The notes under the pieces: generated by a model | What the model was told of the DNA's origin: nothing | The model's database searches: none | The model's input: only the letters and a program-made list of their open reading frames with translations | Shown here: positions 34,035-43,256 of the stretch, one piece after another | Layout of the letters: each line of letters starts with the position of its first letter | Numbering within the stretch: position 1 is the first letter of the stretch | DNA from: UBA7239 sp964509075 | GTDB taxonomy: Bacteria; Pseudomonadota; Gammaproteobacteria; Pseudomonadales; UBA7239 | NCBI GenBank assembly: GCA_964509075.1 | Contig: CAZDWC010000008.1 | Location: 62,001 to 126,000 of the forward strand | Reading direction: 5' to 3' | Length of the DNA stretch: 64,000 nucleotides | Program-made: the position numbers and the translations under genes

Positions 34035-35315
34035 ATGAATATCCTCATCCTCGGCTCCGGTGGCCGCGAACACGCACTGGCGTGGAAATGCGCACAAGAT
34101 AATCGCGTAGGAAAAATCTTTGTCGCACCCGGCAATGCCGGTACGGCGACGGAAGCGAAATGTGAAAACGTCGCGCTGGATATTCTCGACAATGCTGCGC
34201 TGATCGCGTTTGCGCGCGACAACGTCACGCTGACCATAGTCGGCCCGGAGGCACCGCTGGTGAATGGCGTGGTGGATGCGTTCACCGCTGCCGGCCTGAA
34301 AATTTTCGGCCCAAAACAATACGCGGCCCAGCTCGAAGGTTCGAAAGCCTTCGCAAAAGATTTTCTGGCTCGCCACAACATTCCCACCGCGTTTTATTCC
34401 GTGTTTACCGACACGGATCAGGCTCTGGCCTATGTGCGCCAAAAAGGCGCGCCGATTGTCATCAAGGCTGACGGCCTTGCAGCCGGCAAAGGTGTGATCG
34501 TGGCAATGACACTGACGGAAGCCGAAGACGCCGTGCGCGACATGCTCGCCGGCAACAAATTCGGTTCAGCAGGCTCGCGCGTAGTGATCGAGGAATTTCT
34601 CGATGGCGAAGAAGCAAGTTTCATCGTGATGGTGGACGGCAAAACGGCGTTGCCGATGGCGACCAGCCAGGATCACAAACGCGTCGGCGACGGCGACACC
34701 GGCCCCAACACCGGTGGCATGGGCGCCTACTCGCCCGCGCCCGTGGTCACGCCGGACGTGCACGCACGCGTGATGCGCGAGGTGATCGAGCCGACCGTAC
34801 GCGCGATGGCCGCTGAGGGCCACCCATACACCGGTTTTCTCTACGCCGGCCTGATGATCGACGCCAGCGGTGCACCGAAAGTCATCGAATTCAACTGCCG
34901 CTTTGGCGACCCGGAAACCCAGCCCATCATGCTGCGCTTGCAAACCTCGCTGGTGGCCTTGGTCGAACAGGCATTGGCCGGCGCACTCGAGCAGACAGAA
35001 GCCGTGTGGGACCCGCGCCCTGCCGTGGGCGTGGTGTTGGCCGCCGAGGGCTACCCTGGCGACATCCGCAAGGGCGATGCAATCACCGGCCTCCCGGCCG
35101 CTACTGCGACAGGCAAAGTCTTCCATGCCGGCACCGCACTGAAAGACGAGCAGGTGGTCACCAGCGGCGGGCGCGTGCTCTGCGCCACTGCACTGGGTGA
35201 ATCCGTAGCGACTGCGCAGCAAGAGGCTTACCGACTGGCTGATCAAATCCGTTGGAATGGCCTGTTCATGCGCCGTGACATCGGCTGGCGCGCCATTGCC
35301 CGCGAACAGGTTTAA
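34035..35315 (+). CDS. purD: Phosphoribosylamine--glycine ligase PurD
   Basis: ATP-grasp ligase for the second step of de novo purine synthesis (GAR synthetase). 426 aa. NILILGSGGREHALAWK at the start, VGPEAPLVNG, the ATP-grasp loop KADGLAAGKGVIVA, the DHKRVGDGDTGPNTGGMGAYSP segment, and EFNCRFGDPETQ are all present. The ATG at 34035 has AGGAGG at good spacing; an upstream in-frame ATG at 34008 lacks one. Forms a unit with purH. Confidence 0.97.
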   Translation: MNILILGSGGREHALAWKCAQDNRVGKIFVAPGNAGTATEAKCENVALDILDNAALIAFARDNVTLTIVGPEAPLVNGVVDAFTAAGLKIFGPKQYAAQLEGSKAFAKDFLARHNIPTAFYSVFTDTDQALAYVRQKGAPIVIKADGLAAGKGVIVAMTLTEAEDAVRDMLAGNKFGSAGSRVVIEEFLDGEEASFIVMVDGKTALPMATSQDHKRVGDGDTGPNTGGMGAYSPAPVVTPDVHARVMREVIEPTVRAMAAEGHPYTGFLYAGLMIDASGAPKVIEFNCRFGDPETQPIMLRLQTSLVALVEQALAGALEQTEAVWDPRPAVGVVLAAEGYPGDIRKGDAITGLPAATATGKVFHAGTALKDEQVVTSGGRVLCATALGESVATAQQEAYRLADQIRWNGLFMRRDIGWRAIAREQV

Positions 35316-35373
35316 GATAAACGAACCGGTCGATCGAACCGCCCGGTGCCCCTGATCCATAACAGGACTGCGC

Positions 35374-37731
35374 ATGGCGACTACCCCTGGAATCTCTCTG
35401 CCCGCTGCCAACCGCTGGAAGCTTTTGTTGTGCGGCCTGCTGCTGTTGCTGTGGCAAATTGGCAATACTTCACCACTGGTTGAAATTGATCAACCCACCT
35501 TGCAGCTGGCCCTGCCCCCTTATATCGACATACTCGAGGATGCCGAAGGCACTCTGACGATTGATGACGTGACATCGGATCGTTACGCATTCCAATTCGC
35601 CCCCGCACCAATGACCGAACTGTTTTTTGGTTACACCACATCTGTCTATTGGCTGCGTTTCACGGTGGAAAACCAGCGCGACAATGACATGTCATTTGTA
35701 CTTGAAGCAACACCCGCGGATATCGACTTCCTGGACCTTTACGAGCTTGACCCGCACACCGGCGAAATGATGCGTCACCAGCGTACCGGCTCGGCCATGC
35801 CTTACCAGGACCGCAACTACAACTACCCGCTCTACCTGTTTGATCTGAACATTGATGCCCACGCTGCCTACACCTATTACCTACGCGCGGAATCCAACAA
35901 AACCATCAACCTGCAATTGACCTTGTCAACGCCGCATGAATACCTGCACCGCGCCGGCGTGCGCGACTGGTGGCAGGGCTTTACGCTCGGCGGTCTTTTG
36001 CTTGTTGCGATTCTCTACGCCAGCCTGTTTTACCTGTTCAAATTCAAGGGATTTCTGTGGTACAGCCTGTTCATGTTGTTCGTGATCGGCATACAAGTTA
36101 GCTGGAACGGCTACCTGCTGCAATTTTTCGACGCCGATGATCTATTGCTGGACAGACAGATACTTTCACCGATTTACCTATCGGTAATGTTCTCCTCGCT
36201 GTTTGCACAATCACTACTCGGCACCCGCAAGCGCTCCCGCTGGCAACACCACTTGCTGGATACATTTATTGTCATTTGCCTTGCGGGAAGCGTTATTACC
36301 TGGTTCGTTGACGCATATGCCAATTCACTCTTTGCGTCACTCATTGCCCTGCTCAGCACTATCATCATCTTTGGCCTCACCCTGCATGCCAACATGGAAG
36401 GTCACAGAATGGCAAGACACTTCCTGCTGGCACGCACAATGACAACCGGCATGATTCTGGTTGCCATTTTCAACATTCACGGTTACCTGCCACAAGGCGA
36501 ATTCACTGCATGGGGCATCTCCGGCGCTATTATCCTGGAGGCCGTGATAATGGCCATCTCGATGAGCTGGTGCTGTCTTCGCGATATACAGAAGAAAAAA
36601 ACGCTTGTCACTGAACAGACATCAATGGAAAAACCACAATCACTGGTTAACCTCGCTGATATCTGCCATGAATTGCGCACGCCCATCAGTGGCGTCATGG
36701 GCATGACCGACCTGCTACTGGATGGCACGTTGACTGAGCAACAACGCAACCAGATAAAAACCATTCGGAAATCCGGCCAGGCTTTACTGGATGTCACCAA
36801 CAAGATTTCCGACATATCCCTGATAGAGGTCGGCAATATTGAACTGAATTTTTCACAATTTGAACTGACAACTCTGATTGAGTCCTGCGTCGAGAACAGC
36901 CGCAGTCGCGCAGAATTCAACAATATCGAGCTGATCTACAATATCGACACCAAGGTGGCAGGCTTTGTCAGAGGCGATCAGGAAAAAATGCAACAGGCAA
37001 TCATCAATCTATTGCATTTTGCACTGCGCCATCTGGATCAAGGCGAAGTAATACTTACCGCGGCACCAGGAGCCGATAAGCAAACGCTTATCACTATACG
37101 CTCTGGACACAACACACTGCTTGAGCGCAACACACTGCAGGATAATCGCCCACTGGACTCCAGCGACCAACTGAATCTCACTATTGCCGAGCAATACATC
37201 CAGTTGATGGGCGGAAAAGTGTCCGTGCAACAATATCTTGATGGCGGCATGAACATCAGTTTTGGCCTGCCGCTCGAAAGCCATCAGAGTGGCGCACCAG
37301 GCTCACAACACGACGACAACCTGATTCTTCAAGGGCGCAGCCTGTTGATCGTTGACGACAATTCAACCTGCTGCGCCATTATCGGGCAGCAGGCAATCCA
37401 GTGGGGGATGTCTGCGCAGTCTGCGCACAGCGGCAAGGAAGCACTGGCAATCCTTCGCTCGCGCACTACAGTCGACGAGCCATTCGACATCGTACTGGTG
37501 GATTACGACATGCCTGGCATGAACGGGCTGGAGCTGGTGGATCACATACACGACGACAACAATATCAACAGCGAAAAACTGCTCATGATCATGCTGACGG
37601 GTGTCAGCAAGGCACCAGGAAAAATCATGGCAGAAAACGCGCACATCCAGCGCGTATTATACAAACCGCTAAGCGGCAAGAGCCTGAAACAGGCATTGCA
37701 ATCGGCGCTCGCGCAGCACCTGCACAAATAA
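35374..37731 (+). CDS. RetS-like hybrid sensor with degenerate kinase domain
   Basis: 785 aa membrane signalling protein. Layout: N-terminal signal/anchor helix (16-30), periplasmic 7TMR-DISM extracellular domain (about 35-190), seven transmembrane helices (about 200-402), HisKA domain with His432 in CHELRTPISG, an ATPase-like region (about 535-635), and one receiver domain (about 655-780) with Asp661, Asp662, phospho-acceptor Asp710, Thr742 and Lys764 intact. The ATPase region is degraded: the N box reads NLLHFA instead of NLxxNA, and no DxGxG box is found where IRSGHNTL stands. P. aeruginosa retS lies next to purD and has the same sensor layout, but with two receivers. By position and architecture this is a RetS relative that probably acts by binding another kinase (GacS in Pseudomonas). 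SD AGGA precedes ATG 35374. Confidence 0.85.
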   Translation: MATTPGISLPAANRWKLLLCGLLLLLWQIGNTSPLVEIDQPTLQLALPPYIDILEDAEGTLTIDDVTSDRYAFQFAPAPMTELFFGYTTSVYWLRFTVENQRDNDMSFVLEATPADIDFLDLYELDPHTGEMMRHQRTGSAMPYQDRNYNYPLYLFDLNIDAHAAYTYYLRAESNKTINLQLTLSTPHEYLHRAGVRDWWQGFTLGGLLLVAILYASLFYLFKFKGFLWYSLFMLFVIGIQVSWNGYLLQFFDADDLLLDRQILSPIYLSVMFSSLFAQSLLGTRKRSRWQHHLLDTFIVICLAGSVITWFVDAYANSLFASLIALLSTIIIFGLTLHANMEGHRMARHFLLARTMTTGMILVAIFNIHGYLPQGEFTAWGISGAIILEAVIMAISMSWCCLRDIQKKKTLVTEQTSMEKPQSLVNLADICHELRTPISGVMGMTDLLLDGTLTEQQRNQIKTIRKSGQALLDVTNKISDISLIEVGNIELNFSQFELTTLIESCVENSRSRAEFNNIELIYNIDTKVAGFVRGDQEKMQQAIINLLHFALRHLDQGEVILTAAPGADKQTLITIRSGHNTLLERNTLQDNRPLDSSDQLNLTIAEQYIQLMGGKVSVQQYLDGGMNISFGLPLESHQSGAPGSQHDDNLILQGRSLLIVDDNSTCCAIIGQQAIQWGMSAQSAHSGKEALAILRSRTTVDEPFDIVLVDYDMPGMNGLELVDHIHDDNNINSEKLLMIMLTGVSKAPGKIMAENAHIQRVLYKPLSGKSLKQALQSALAQHLHK

Positions 37732-37752
37732 TAACCGGAATCCGGACTTCGC

Positions 37753-39234
37753 TTATTGTGCGGATACCGTGCGGCCCTGTGCCCAGGCTCGCAATGCAGC
37801 AACCTCCTCGGCCATTACCGTTGCAATGGGCTTGGTGCGTGCGATTTCTTCCAATAGCGCGGAAGTCTGTAGTGACTCTTGACGAGCCAGCGCTGAGTAA
37901 ATTCCCGCAACAATAACCTGCTCGATTTCCGCGCCGGAAAAGTCTTCGGTGGCTGCAGCCAATTGCGCCAAATCGAACAATTGTGGATCCTGCTTGCGTC
38001 GCGCGAGATGTATCGCAAAAATTTCACGCCTGACATCATCTCCCGGCAAATCCACGAAGAAGATTTCATCGAGTCGCCCTTTGCGTATCAATTCCGGCGG
38101 CAAGCCGGAAATGTCGTTGGAAGTTGCCACCATGAACACCGGTTTTTTTCGCTCAGCCATCCAGGTAAGCAATGTGGCAAGCAGGCGTCGAGCGGTGCCT
38201 TCATCATTGCCTTGATGCGCAATACCCTTCTCGATTTCATCCAGCCACAACACGCAGGGCGACATGCTGTCTGCCAGCTTCAGTGCCTCTCGCACATTGC
38301 GCTCGGACTCTCCAATGAACTTGTTGTAAAGCGCACCAAAATCCATGCGCAACAAAGGCAACCCCCACAATCCGGCGACAGCCTTTGCTGCGAGACTTTT
38401 GCCGCTGCCTTGCACACCCAGCAACAGAATACCCTTGGGGGGATCCGTATGCTCGGACACCAGAAACGCCTGCTTGCGCTGCAGCAACCAGCTTTTCAGA
38501 TGCTGTAAACCACCGACATCGGCAAAGCTTTCCACCACAGGCTCATAGTGCAACACGCCCTGCATATTCATCAGCTGCATTTTGCCACGACTGACCAGAG
38601 GTAGATCTTTTTCCGAAATTTCCCCGTCGGCAAAAATAAATTGCCGCGCCAGTGCCCTGACATCCGCCGGTGGCAAACCGCGCAAGTTCATGATGATCTT
38701 GTCCAGCGCCAACCTGTCCGTCTTGATACGACGGCGCGCATTCCTGTCTGACCAGAATTGCGCTTCTTCACGAATAATCCCGAGTATTTGCTCCTCACCC
38801 GGCAACGACAACTCGAAGTCTGCCGCGTAGCGACGCAGCTCCGGTGGCAACACCAGCGCATGGCTGAGCAGCACAATCGTGCGATTCACCTGCTCGTACT
38901 GCAAGACGATGTCTTTCAACAGACGGATCAATTTTGGATTGTCTGCCTGCAAGTACGCATGAAAATCGCACAGCACAAAAACACCCTTGCTGCGCGAGTT
39001 CTTGATGGCCTGCAACGCCGCATCAGGCTCCTGAAACGTTGCGCCATTCGCTTCGCCCATACTGAAACCCATGGGTCGCAAACCATCGGTCACCGTCCAC
39101 ACCTGCATGGGCAAGGTGCGCGCGTGGGTGACCTGCAACAACACATCAAGCACTCGCTGCTCTTCGTGCGAGCAGATCACCACCAGCGGGACGTGCGAAT
39201 CGATAATCAACCCGAGATCATGTGCATCTTGCAT
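37753..39234 (-). CDS. AAA+ ATPase, Ycf46 type
   Basis: Cytoplasmic AAA ATPase of 493 aa resembling the cyanobacterial and plastid Ycf46 family. An N-terminal region of about 230 residues contains a degenerate P-loop-like fold (VPLVVICSHEEQRVL, VFVLCDFHAYL). The C-terminal AAA domain has Walker A GVQGSGKS (273-280), Walker B VLWLDEIEKG (328-337), sensor ATSND and arginine-finger region RKGRLDEIFFVDLP. Ycf46 has been linked to CO2 or redox use in cyanobacteria, but its role in heterotrophs is unknown. I chose the ATG at 39234 after GGGGA; a GTG at 39252 is an alternative. It converges on the RetS-like gene with 21 bases between stops. Confidence 0.85.
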   Translation of the reverse strand: MQDAHDLGLIIDSHVPLVVICSHEEQRVLDVLLQVTHARTLPMQVWTVTDGLRPMGFSMGEANGATFQEPDAALQAIKNSRSKGVFVLCDFHAYLQADNPKLIRLLKDIVLQYEQVNRTIVLLSHALVLPPELRRYAADFELSLPGEEQILGIIREEAQFWSDRNARRRIKTDRLALDKIIMNLRGLPPADVRALARQFIFADGEISEKDLPLVSRGKMQLMNMQGVLHYEPVVESFADVGGLQHLKSWLLQRKQAFLVSEHTDPPKGILLLGVQGSGKSLAAKAVAGLWGLPLLRMDFGALYNKFIGESERNVREALKLADSMSPCVLWLDEIEKGIAHQGNDEGTARRLLATLLTWMAERKKPVFMVATSNDISGLPPELIRKGRLDEIFFVDLPGDDVRREIFAIHLARRKQDPQLFDLAQLAAATEDFSGAEIEQVIVAGIYSALARQESLQTSALLEEIARTKPIATVMAEEVAALRAWAQGRTVSAQ

Positions 39235-39274
39235 AAAATCCCCAACGCTCACACCGCGACTGCAAGCGCATTGC

Positions 39275-40801
39275 TCAACCGTTACTCAACACCATCGCCG
39301 CAGCACGGAACACGGCGCGACCCTTGTTCATGGTTTCATCCCACTCCGATTGCGGCACGGAATCGGCAACAATGCCGGCACCTGCCTGAATATAAAGTGT
39401 ATTGTCCTTTATGACGGCTGTACGAATCGCAATCGCAGTATCCATATTGCCACTCCAGCCAATGTAGCCGACGGCTCCACCGTAGATACCGCGTTTTTCC
39501 GACTCTAGCGAATCGATAATTTCCAGTGCGCGAATCTTCGGCGCACCTGAAAGAGTGCCGGCAGGCAGTGTGGCGCGCAAGACATCCAGCGCATCCAGGC
39601 CCTTGCGCAATTCGCCTGTCACATTCGAAGTGATGTGCATCACGTGAGAATAACGTTCGACCACCATTTTCTCGGTAAGCTTGACACTACCCACTTCCGA
39701 GACGCGTCCTACGTCATTACGACCAAGATCAATCAGCATCAGGTGTTCGGCAATTTCTTTCGGATCCGCGAGCAAATCCGCTTCCAATGCACGATCTTCC
39801 GCCGCAGTCTGGCCGCGTTTGCGGGTACCGGCAATCGGTCGCACAGTGACAAGATTGTCTTCCAGACGCGCCAGTATTTCCGGCGAGGAACCCGCGATAT
39901 GGAAATCGCCACAATGCAGGAAAAACATGTAAGGCGACGGATTCAGGCAACGCAATGCGCGATAAAGATTGAGCGGTTCCGCCTCGAATGGCAGCGACAT
40001 GCGTTGCGACAGCACTACCTGCATGGTATCGCCGGCAAGAATATATTCCTTGATCGCATCAACGCTACGCTTGTAAGCCTCCTCGCCAAAAGACGAGACA
40101 AACTGCTGCTCCAGTTGCGCATTGACCGCTGTCATCGCAGCAATCGACGGCAGTGCCGGTGTCGCCTGCGAGAGCTGCCGCTGCAACTCAGACAGACGCT
40201 GTTCGGCAAGATCGAGGCCGTTATCGCGCGCGCCATCTGCATGCACGATCAAGAGAATCTTGCCGGACAAATTGTCAAACACCAGCACTTCTTCCGACAG
40301 CACCAGCAGGATGTCCGGAGCACCGATGGGATCATGCTGCGGCTGTGTCGCACGCAGATGTGGCTCCACGTAGCGCACGGTATCGTAACCAAAATAGCCA
40401 ACCAGACCGCCGGTAAAACGCGGCAGCCCCGCCAACTCTGGCACACGATACTGGCTGCGGAACTCATCGATGAAGCGCAGGGGATCATCACAATGCTCGC
40501 GTCGCACAACAACACCATCACGCTGCACGCTCACTTCATCGCCACGCACCGACAACACCGTGCGGCACGGCAAACCAATGAAGGAATAGCGACCCCATTT
40601 TTCGCCACCCTGAACAGATTCCAGCAAATAGCTGTAAGGCTGGTGCGCCAGTTTCAGGTAGCAGGACAATGGCGTTTCGAGATCGGCCAGCAACTCGCGC
40701 ACCACTGGAATGCGGTTGTAACCGGCAGCGGCCAGCGCAGCAAAGGTTTCAGGAGTAATAGCTTCAGGGTTAATGGTTTCAAGAAGAACAGGGGCTTGCA
40801 T
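39275..40801 (-). CDS. trpE: Anthranilate synthase component I TrpE
   Basis: Chorismate-using enzyme for the first step of tryptophan synthesis; with TrpG it makes anthranilate. 508 aa. The feedback-binding LLES element is in YSYLLESVQGGEKWGRYSFIG, and the chorismate-binding half has SFGEEAYKRSVDAIKEYILAGD, PSPYMFFLH, GSSPEILARL, PIAGTRKRG and the C-terminal GAGIVADSVPQSEWDET. The LLES element suggests tryptophan feedback control. ATG 40801 has GAGGA upstream. trpG, trpD and trpC are not in the window. A possible Trp leader peptide lies 55 bases upstream. The gene ends 40 bases before the AAA ATPase start. Confidence 0.96.
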   Translation of the reverse strand: MQAPVLLETINPEAITPETFAALAAAGYNRIPVVRELLADLETPLSCYLKLAHQPYSYLLESVQGGEKWGRYSFIGLPCRTVLSVRGDEVSVQRDGVVVRREHCDDPLRFIDEFRSQYRVPELAGLPRFTGGLVGYFGYDTVRYVEPHLRATQPQHDPIGAPDILLVLSEEVLVFDNLSGKILLIVHADGARDNGLDLAEQRLSELQRQLSQATPALPSIAAMTAVNAQLEQQFVSSFGEEAYKRSVDAIKEYILAGDTMQVVLSQRMSLPFEAEPLNLYRALRCLNPSPYMFFLHCGDFHIAGSSPEILARLEDNLVTVRPIAGTRKRGQTAAEDRALEADLLADPKEIAEHLMLIDLGRNDVGRVSEVGSVKLTEKMVVERYSHVMHITSNVTGELRKGLDALDVLRATLPAGTLSGAPKIRALEIIDSLESEKRGIYGGAVGYIGWSGNMDTAIAIRTAVIKDNTLYIQAGAGIVADSVPQSEWDETMNKGRAVFRAAAMVLSNG

Positions 40802-40856
40802 GGAAAAATCCTCAGTCAATAACTCAAACAGCAAATGGCAACGCGCACACGCGAAA

Positions 40857-40907
40857 TCAAACGCGCCATCGCCAACCTGCATTGACTGTCTGCAACAGGA
40901 TTTTCAC
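40857..40907 (-). CDS. Possible tryptophan leader peptide upstream of trpE
   Basis: A 16-codon reading frame beginning with GTG, preceded by GGAG six bases upstream: MKILLQTVNAGWRWRV then stop. Two Trp codons in five (W12, W14) close to the end are the hallmark of trp leader peptides, and the frame lies 55 bases before trpE. However, I find no convincing terminator hairpin with a T run between it and trpE, only short GC-rich pairings (CGCG-TGTG-CGCG). It may regulate by another route, or be chance. Confidence 0.4.
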   Translation of the reverse strand: MKILLQTVNAGWRWRV

Positions 40908-40986
40908 CGGGTACTCCACAAGCACGAATAAATGATCGGCTGCCAGTCTAAGGGATTGCCCGCGTCAGACCAAGCACAGGATTGGA

Positions 40987-41850
40987 ATGGCCACCCTGCC
41001 TGTGCCAAACTGCGCATTCAACAGCTCGTATGGCACGCACATGCTGAATCAGGCAACCGGCTTCTCTGCACTGGCACTTTATGTCGCCCTTGCGCTCTGG
41101 CAGTGGCAACGCTGGCAGCACCAGACCGGTGACGCCCGCCTGTCAGCGCCCGCCTGGGTAGCATTGACAGCTGCGCTGCTGCTTCACGCCGGCAATGTAT
41201 ACCTGCAGATCGACACCGCCAGCGGCTTCAACTTCGGTTTCTTTCACGTCGCCTCGCTGATTTTCTGGGTCATCTGCATCACGGTCACATTGAGCAGCCT
41301 GAAGCTGCCGCTGGAGTCCCTGCTGGCACCGCTGTTTGCACTGACCGCCATTGCCATCACCTGCTCGCTGCTCATCAATAGCCCTTACACACCGCAACAT
41401 TCGATCAGCTATCCCATCGCCGGGCACATCCTGCTATCGATCCTGGCCTACAGCATTCTCACCATTGCCAGCGTGCAGGCGATGGCGCTGTCACTGCAGG
41501 ATCGCCTGCTGCGTGAACGACAGTTACAGAAGGCCATGGCCTTGCTGCCGCCGTTGCAGACTATGGAATCGCTGCTGTTCGAGATGCTGTGGGCAGGCAC
41601 CGTGCTGCTGGCATTGTCCATTGCCAGCGGCTTGCTGTTCTTTCAGGACATCCACAGCCAACATCTGGCTCACAAGATGTTTTTTTCTCTGGTGGCGTTA
41701 GTGGTATACGGCATCCTGCTCTGGGGGCGCCATGCGCGTGGCTGGCGCGGCAAACAGGCCATACGCTGGACACTGGGCGGCTTCGCCGCGTTGATGCTCG
41801 CCTATTTCGGCACCAAATTCGTGCTGGAACTTGTCCTGCACAGAGCCTGA
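40987..41850 (+). CDS. ypjD: YpjD, CcsA/CcmC-like inner membrane protein
   Basis: Integral inner-membrane protein with about eight helices, 287 aa from this start. It resembles E. coli YpjD and the cytochrome c assembly (CcsA) superfamily: PIAGHILLSILAYSILTIASVQAMAL, a KMFFSLVALVVYGILLWGRHARGWRGKQA stretch, and LAYFGTKFVLE at the end. Its function is not firmly known. Two starts compete: ATG 40987 has AGGA at good spacing; ATG 41041 gives 269 aa, closer to E. coli (263) and starting right before the first helix, but has no ribosome binding site. In Pseudomonas and others ypjD and corB are adjacent, as here. The divergent trpE side shares this gap. Confidence 0.85.
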   Translation: MATLPVPNCAFNSSYGTHMLNQATGFSALALYVALALWQWQRWQHQTGDARLSAPAWVALTAALLLHAGNVYLQIDTASGFNFGFFHVASLIFWVICITVTLSSLKLPLESLLAPLFALTAIAITCSLLINSPYTPQHSISYPIAGHILLSILAYSILTIASVQAMALSLQDRLLRERQLQKAMALLPPLQTMESLLFEMLWAGTVLLALSIASGLLFFQDIHSQHLAHKMFFSLVALVVYGILLWGRHARGWRGKQAIRWTLGGFAALMLAYFGTKFVLELVLHRA

Positions 41851-41930
41851 AGCCCGCATAACCCGGCACCAGTTGCACCCGACTGCGCAACTGCCGACAA
41901 TTGTCGTTCGTTCATCAACAGGCCACTATC

Positions 41931-43235
41931 TTGGAAGATATATCACTGGGACTGCTCATTGGCGTCCTGACTGGACTGACCCTTCTCGGGGCTTTCTTCT
42001 CCGGTGCCGAAACCGGCATTGTCTCGCTCAACCGCTACAAGCTGCGCCACTTGATCAAGAAGAATCATCGCGCCGCCAAACTGGTGGATTTCCTGCTGAC
42101 GCGGCCTGATCGTTTTTTTGGCGTCGTACTCATCGGCAACAATCTCGCCAATGCCGCCACGGCGGCCATCGCCGCCATCGTCATGCAGCGCCTGTACGGC
42201 AGCACCGGCGCTGCCATCGCCACATTTGTCATGACCCTGATCACCATTGTATTTGCGGAAATCATTCCGAAAATGCTCGGCGCCCTGTACCCGGAACGCA
42301 TCGCCTTTCCCGCCAGCTTTGTTCTCTACCCCTTGCTGAAGGTTTTGTATCCGCTGGTGTGGTTGACCAATGTTGTTTCCAATGGATTTTTGCGCCTGAT
42401 CGGCGTCAACCCGGAGAAAAACAACAGCGATCAGTTGACCACCGATGAACTGCGCACGGTTGTGCATGAATCCGGCAAGATGATTTCACCACGCTATCGA
42501 GGCATGCTGCTCAATATTCTTGATCTCGGCCAGATGACCGTGCAGGACATCATGGTGCCGCGCACCCAGGTCGCCGGCATCGACCTTGATCGCAGCGACG
42601 CCGAAATCATGCAGCTATTGCAAAACACCGACTACACGCGCATTCCTGTTTACCAGGGTGAAATCAACAATGTGCTCGGCATCCTGCACATGCGCCGTAT
42701 CGGCAAACTGGTCGACGATGAATCACGTGACCGCGATGTGCGCGAATTCATCATCGACAATATGCGTGAACCGTATTTCGTGCCGGAAACCACACCACTG
42801 AACGTGCAGCTCGTCAATTTTCAAAAAGAAAAGCGCCGCATTGCACTGGTGGTCGACGAATACGGCGATGTGCAGGGTGTGGTGACACTGGAAGACATTC
42901 TGGAAGAGATTGTCGGCGAGTTCACCACCAATCTCGGCGAAAGCAGCAGTGAATACGAAAAATTGCCTGACGGAAAATATCGCATTGACTGCAGCGTCAA
43001 CATCCGCGACATAAATCGCCACCTCGACTGGCATCTACCCATCAAGGCCAACAGCGCACGCACATTGAACGGCTTGTTCATCGACCACCTGGGCGCAATC
43101 CCGGCCAGCAATGTCTGCTTCAGCATCGGACACTACCGCTTCGAAACCGAAACCATTGCCGACAACAAGATCCAGAGTGTTATCGCCTGCGACCAGAACG
43201 ACATCAGCAACAAGAAACCTTCCGCCGACAAATAA
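41931..43235 (+). CDS. corB: CNNM/CBS/CorC transporter-associated protein (YfjD, CorB family)
   Basis: Inner-membrane protein of the CorB/CNNM family linked to magnesium transport or efflux. 434 aa: DUF21/CNNM membrane domain (about 1-190, with GAFFSGAETGIVSLNRYKLRHL), paired CBS domains (about 205-330, with MVPRTQVAGIDLD and LVVDEYGDVQGVVTLEDILEEIVGE in pieces) and a CorC_HlyC C-terminal domain. The start is probably TTG 41931: the resulting MEDISLGLLIG aligns with E. coli YfjD MEHISTTTLII, and ACAGG lies eight bases upstream. An in-frame TTG at 41901 is less likely. It follows ypjD by 80 bases. Confidence 0.9.
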   Translation: MEDISLGLLIGVLTGLTLLGAFFSGAETGIVSLNRYKLRHLIKKNHRAAKLVDFLLTRPDRFFGVVLIGNNLANAATAAIAAIVMQRLYGSTGAAIATFVMTLITIVFAEIIPKMLGALYPERIAFPASFVLYPLLKVLYPLVWLTNVVSNGFLRLIGVNPEKNNSDQLTTDELRTVVHESGKMISPRYRGMLLNILDLGQMTVQDIMVPRTQVAGIDLDRSDAEIMQLLQNTDYTRIPVYQGEINNVLGILHMRRIGKLVDDESRDRDVREFIIDNMREPYFVPETTPLNVQLVNFQKEKRRIALVVDEYGDVQGVVTLEDILEEIVGEFTTNLGESSSEYEKLPDGKYRIDCSVNIRDINRHLDWHLPIKANSARTLNGLFIDHLGAIPASNVCFSIGHYRFETETIADNKIQSVIACDQNDISNKKPSADK

Positions 43236-43256
43236 AACCACAGCGTAAAGCAGCGC

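Noticed and set aside
35316..35373. GGTCGATCGAACC-like symmetric sequence between purD and the RetS-like gene
   Set aside because: Arms of only four to five bases around CGATCG and no T run; not distinguishable from chance.
37733..37746. CCGGA-A-TCCGG palindrome between the RetS-like gene and the AAA ATPase gene as terminator
   Set aside because: Stem is too short, its single-base centre cannot form a stable loop, and there is no T run.
39635..40822. 395-codon open frame opposite trpE
   Set aside because: Histidine- and arginine-rich shadow of trpE; no domain.
40802..40856. Classical trp attenuator terminator
   Set aside because: Only 4-bp CGCG pairings and no T run between the leader frame and trpE.
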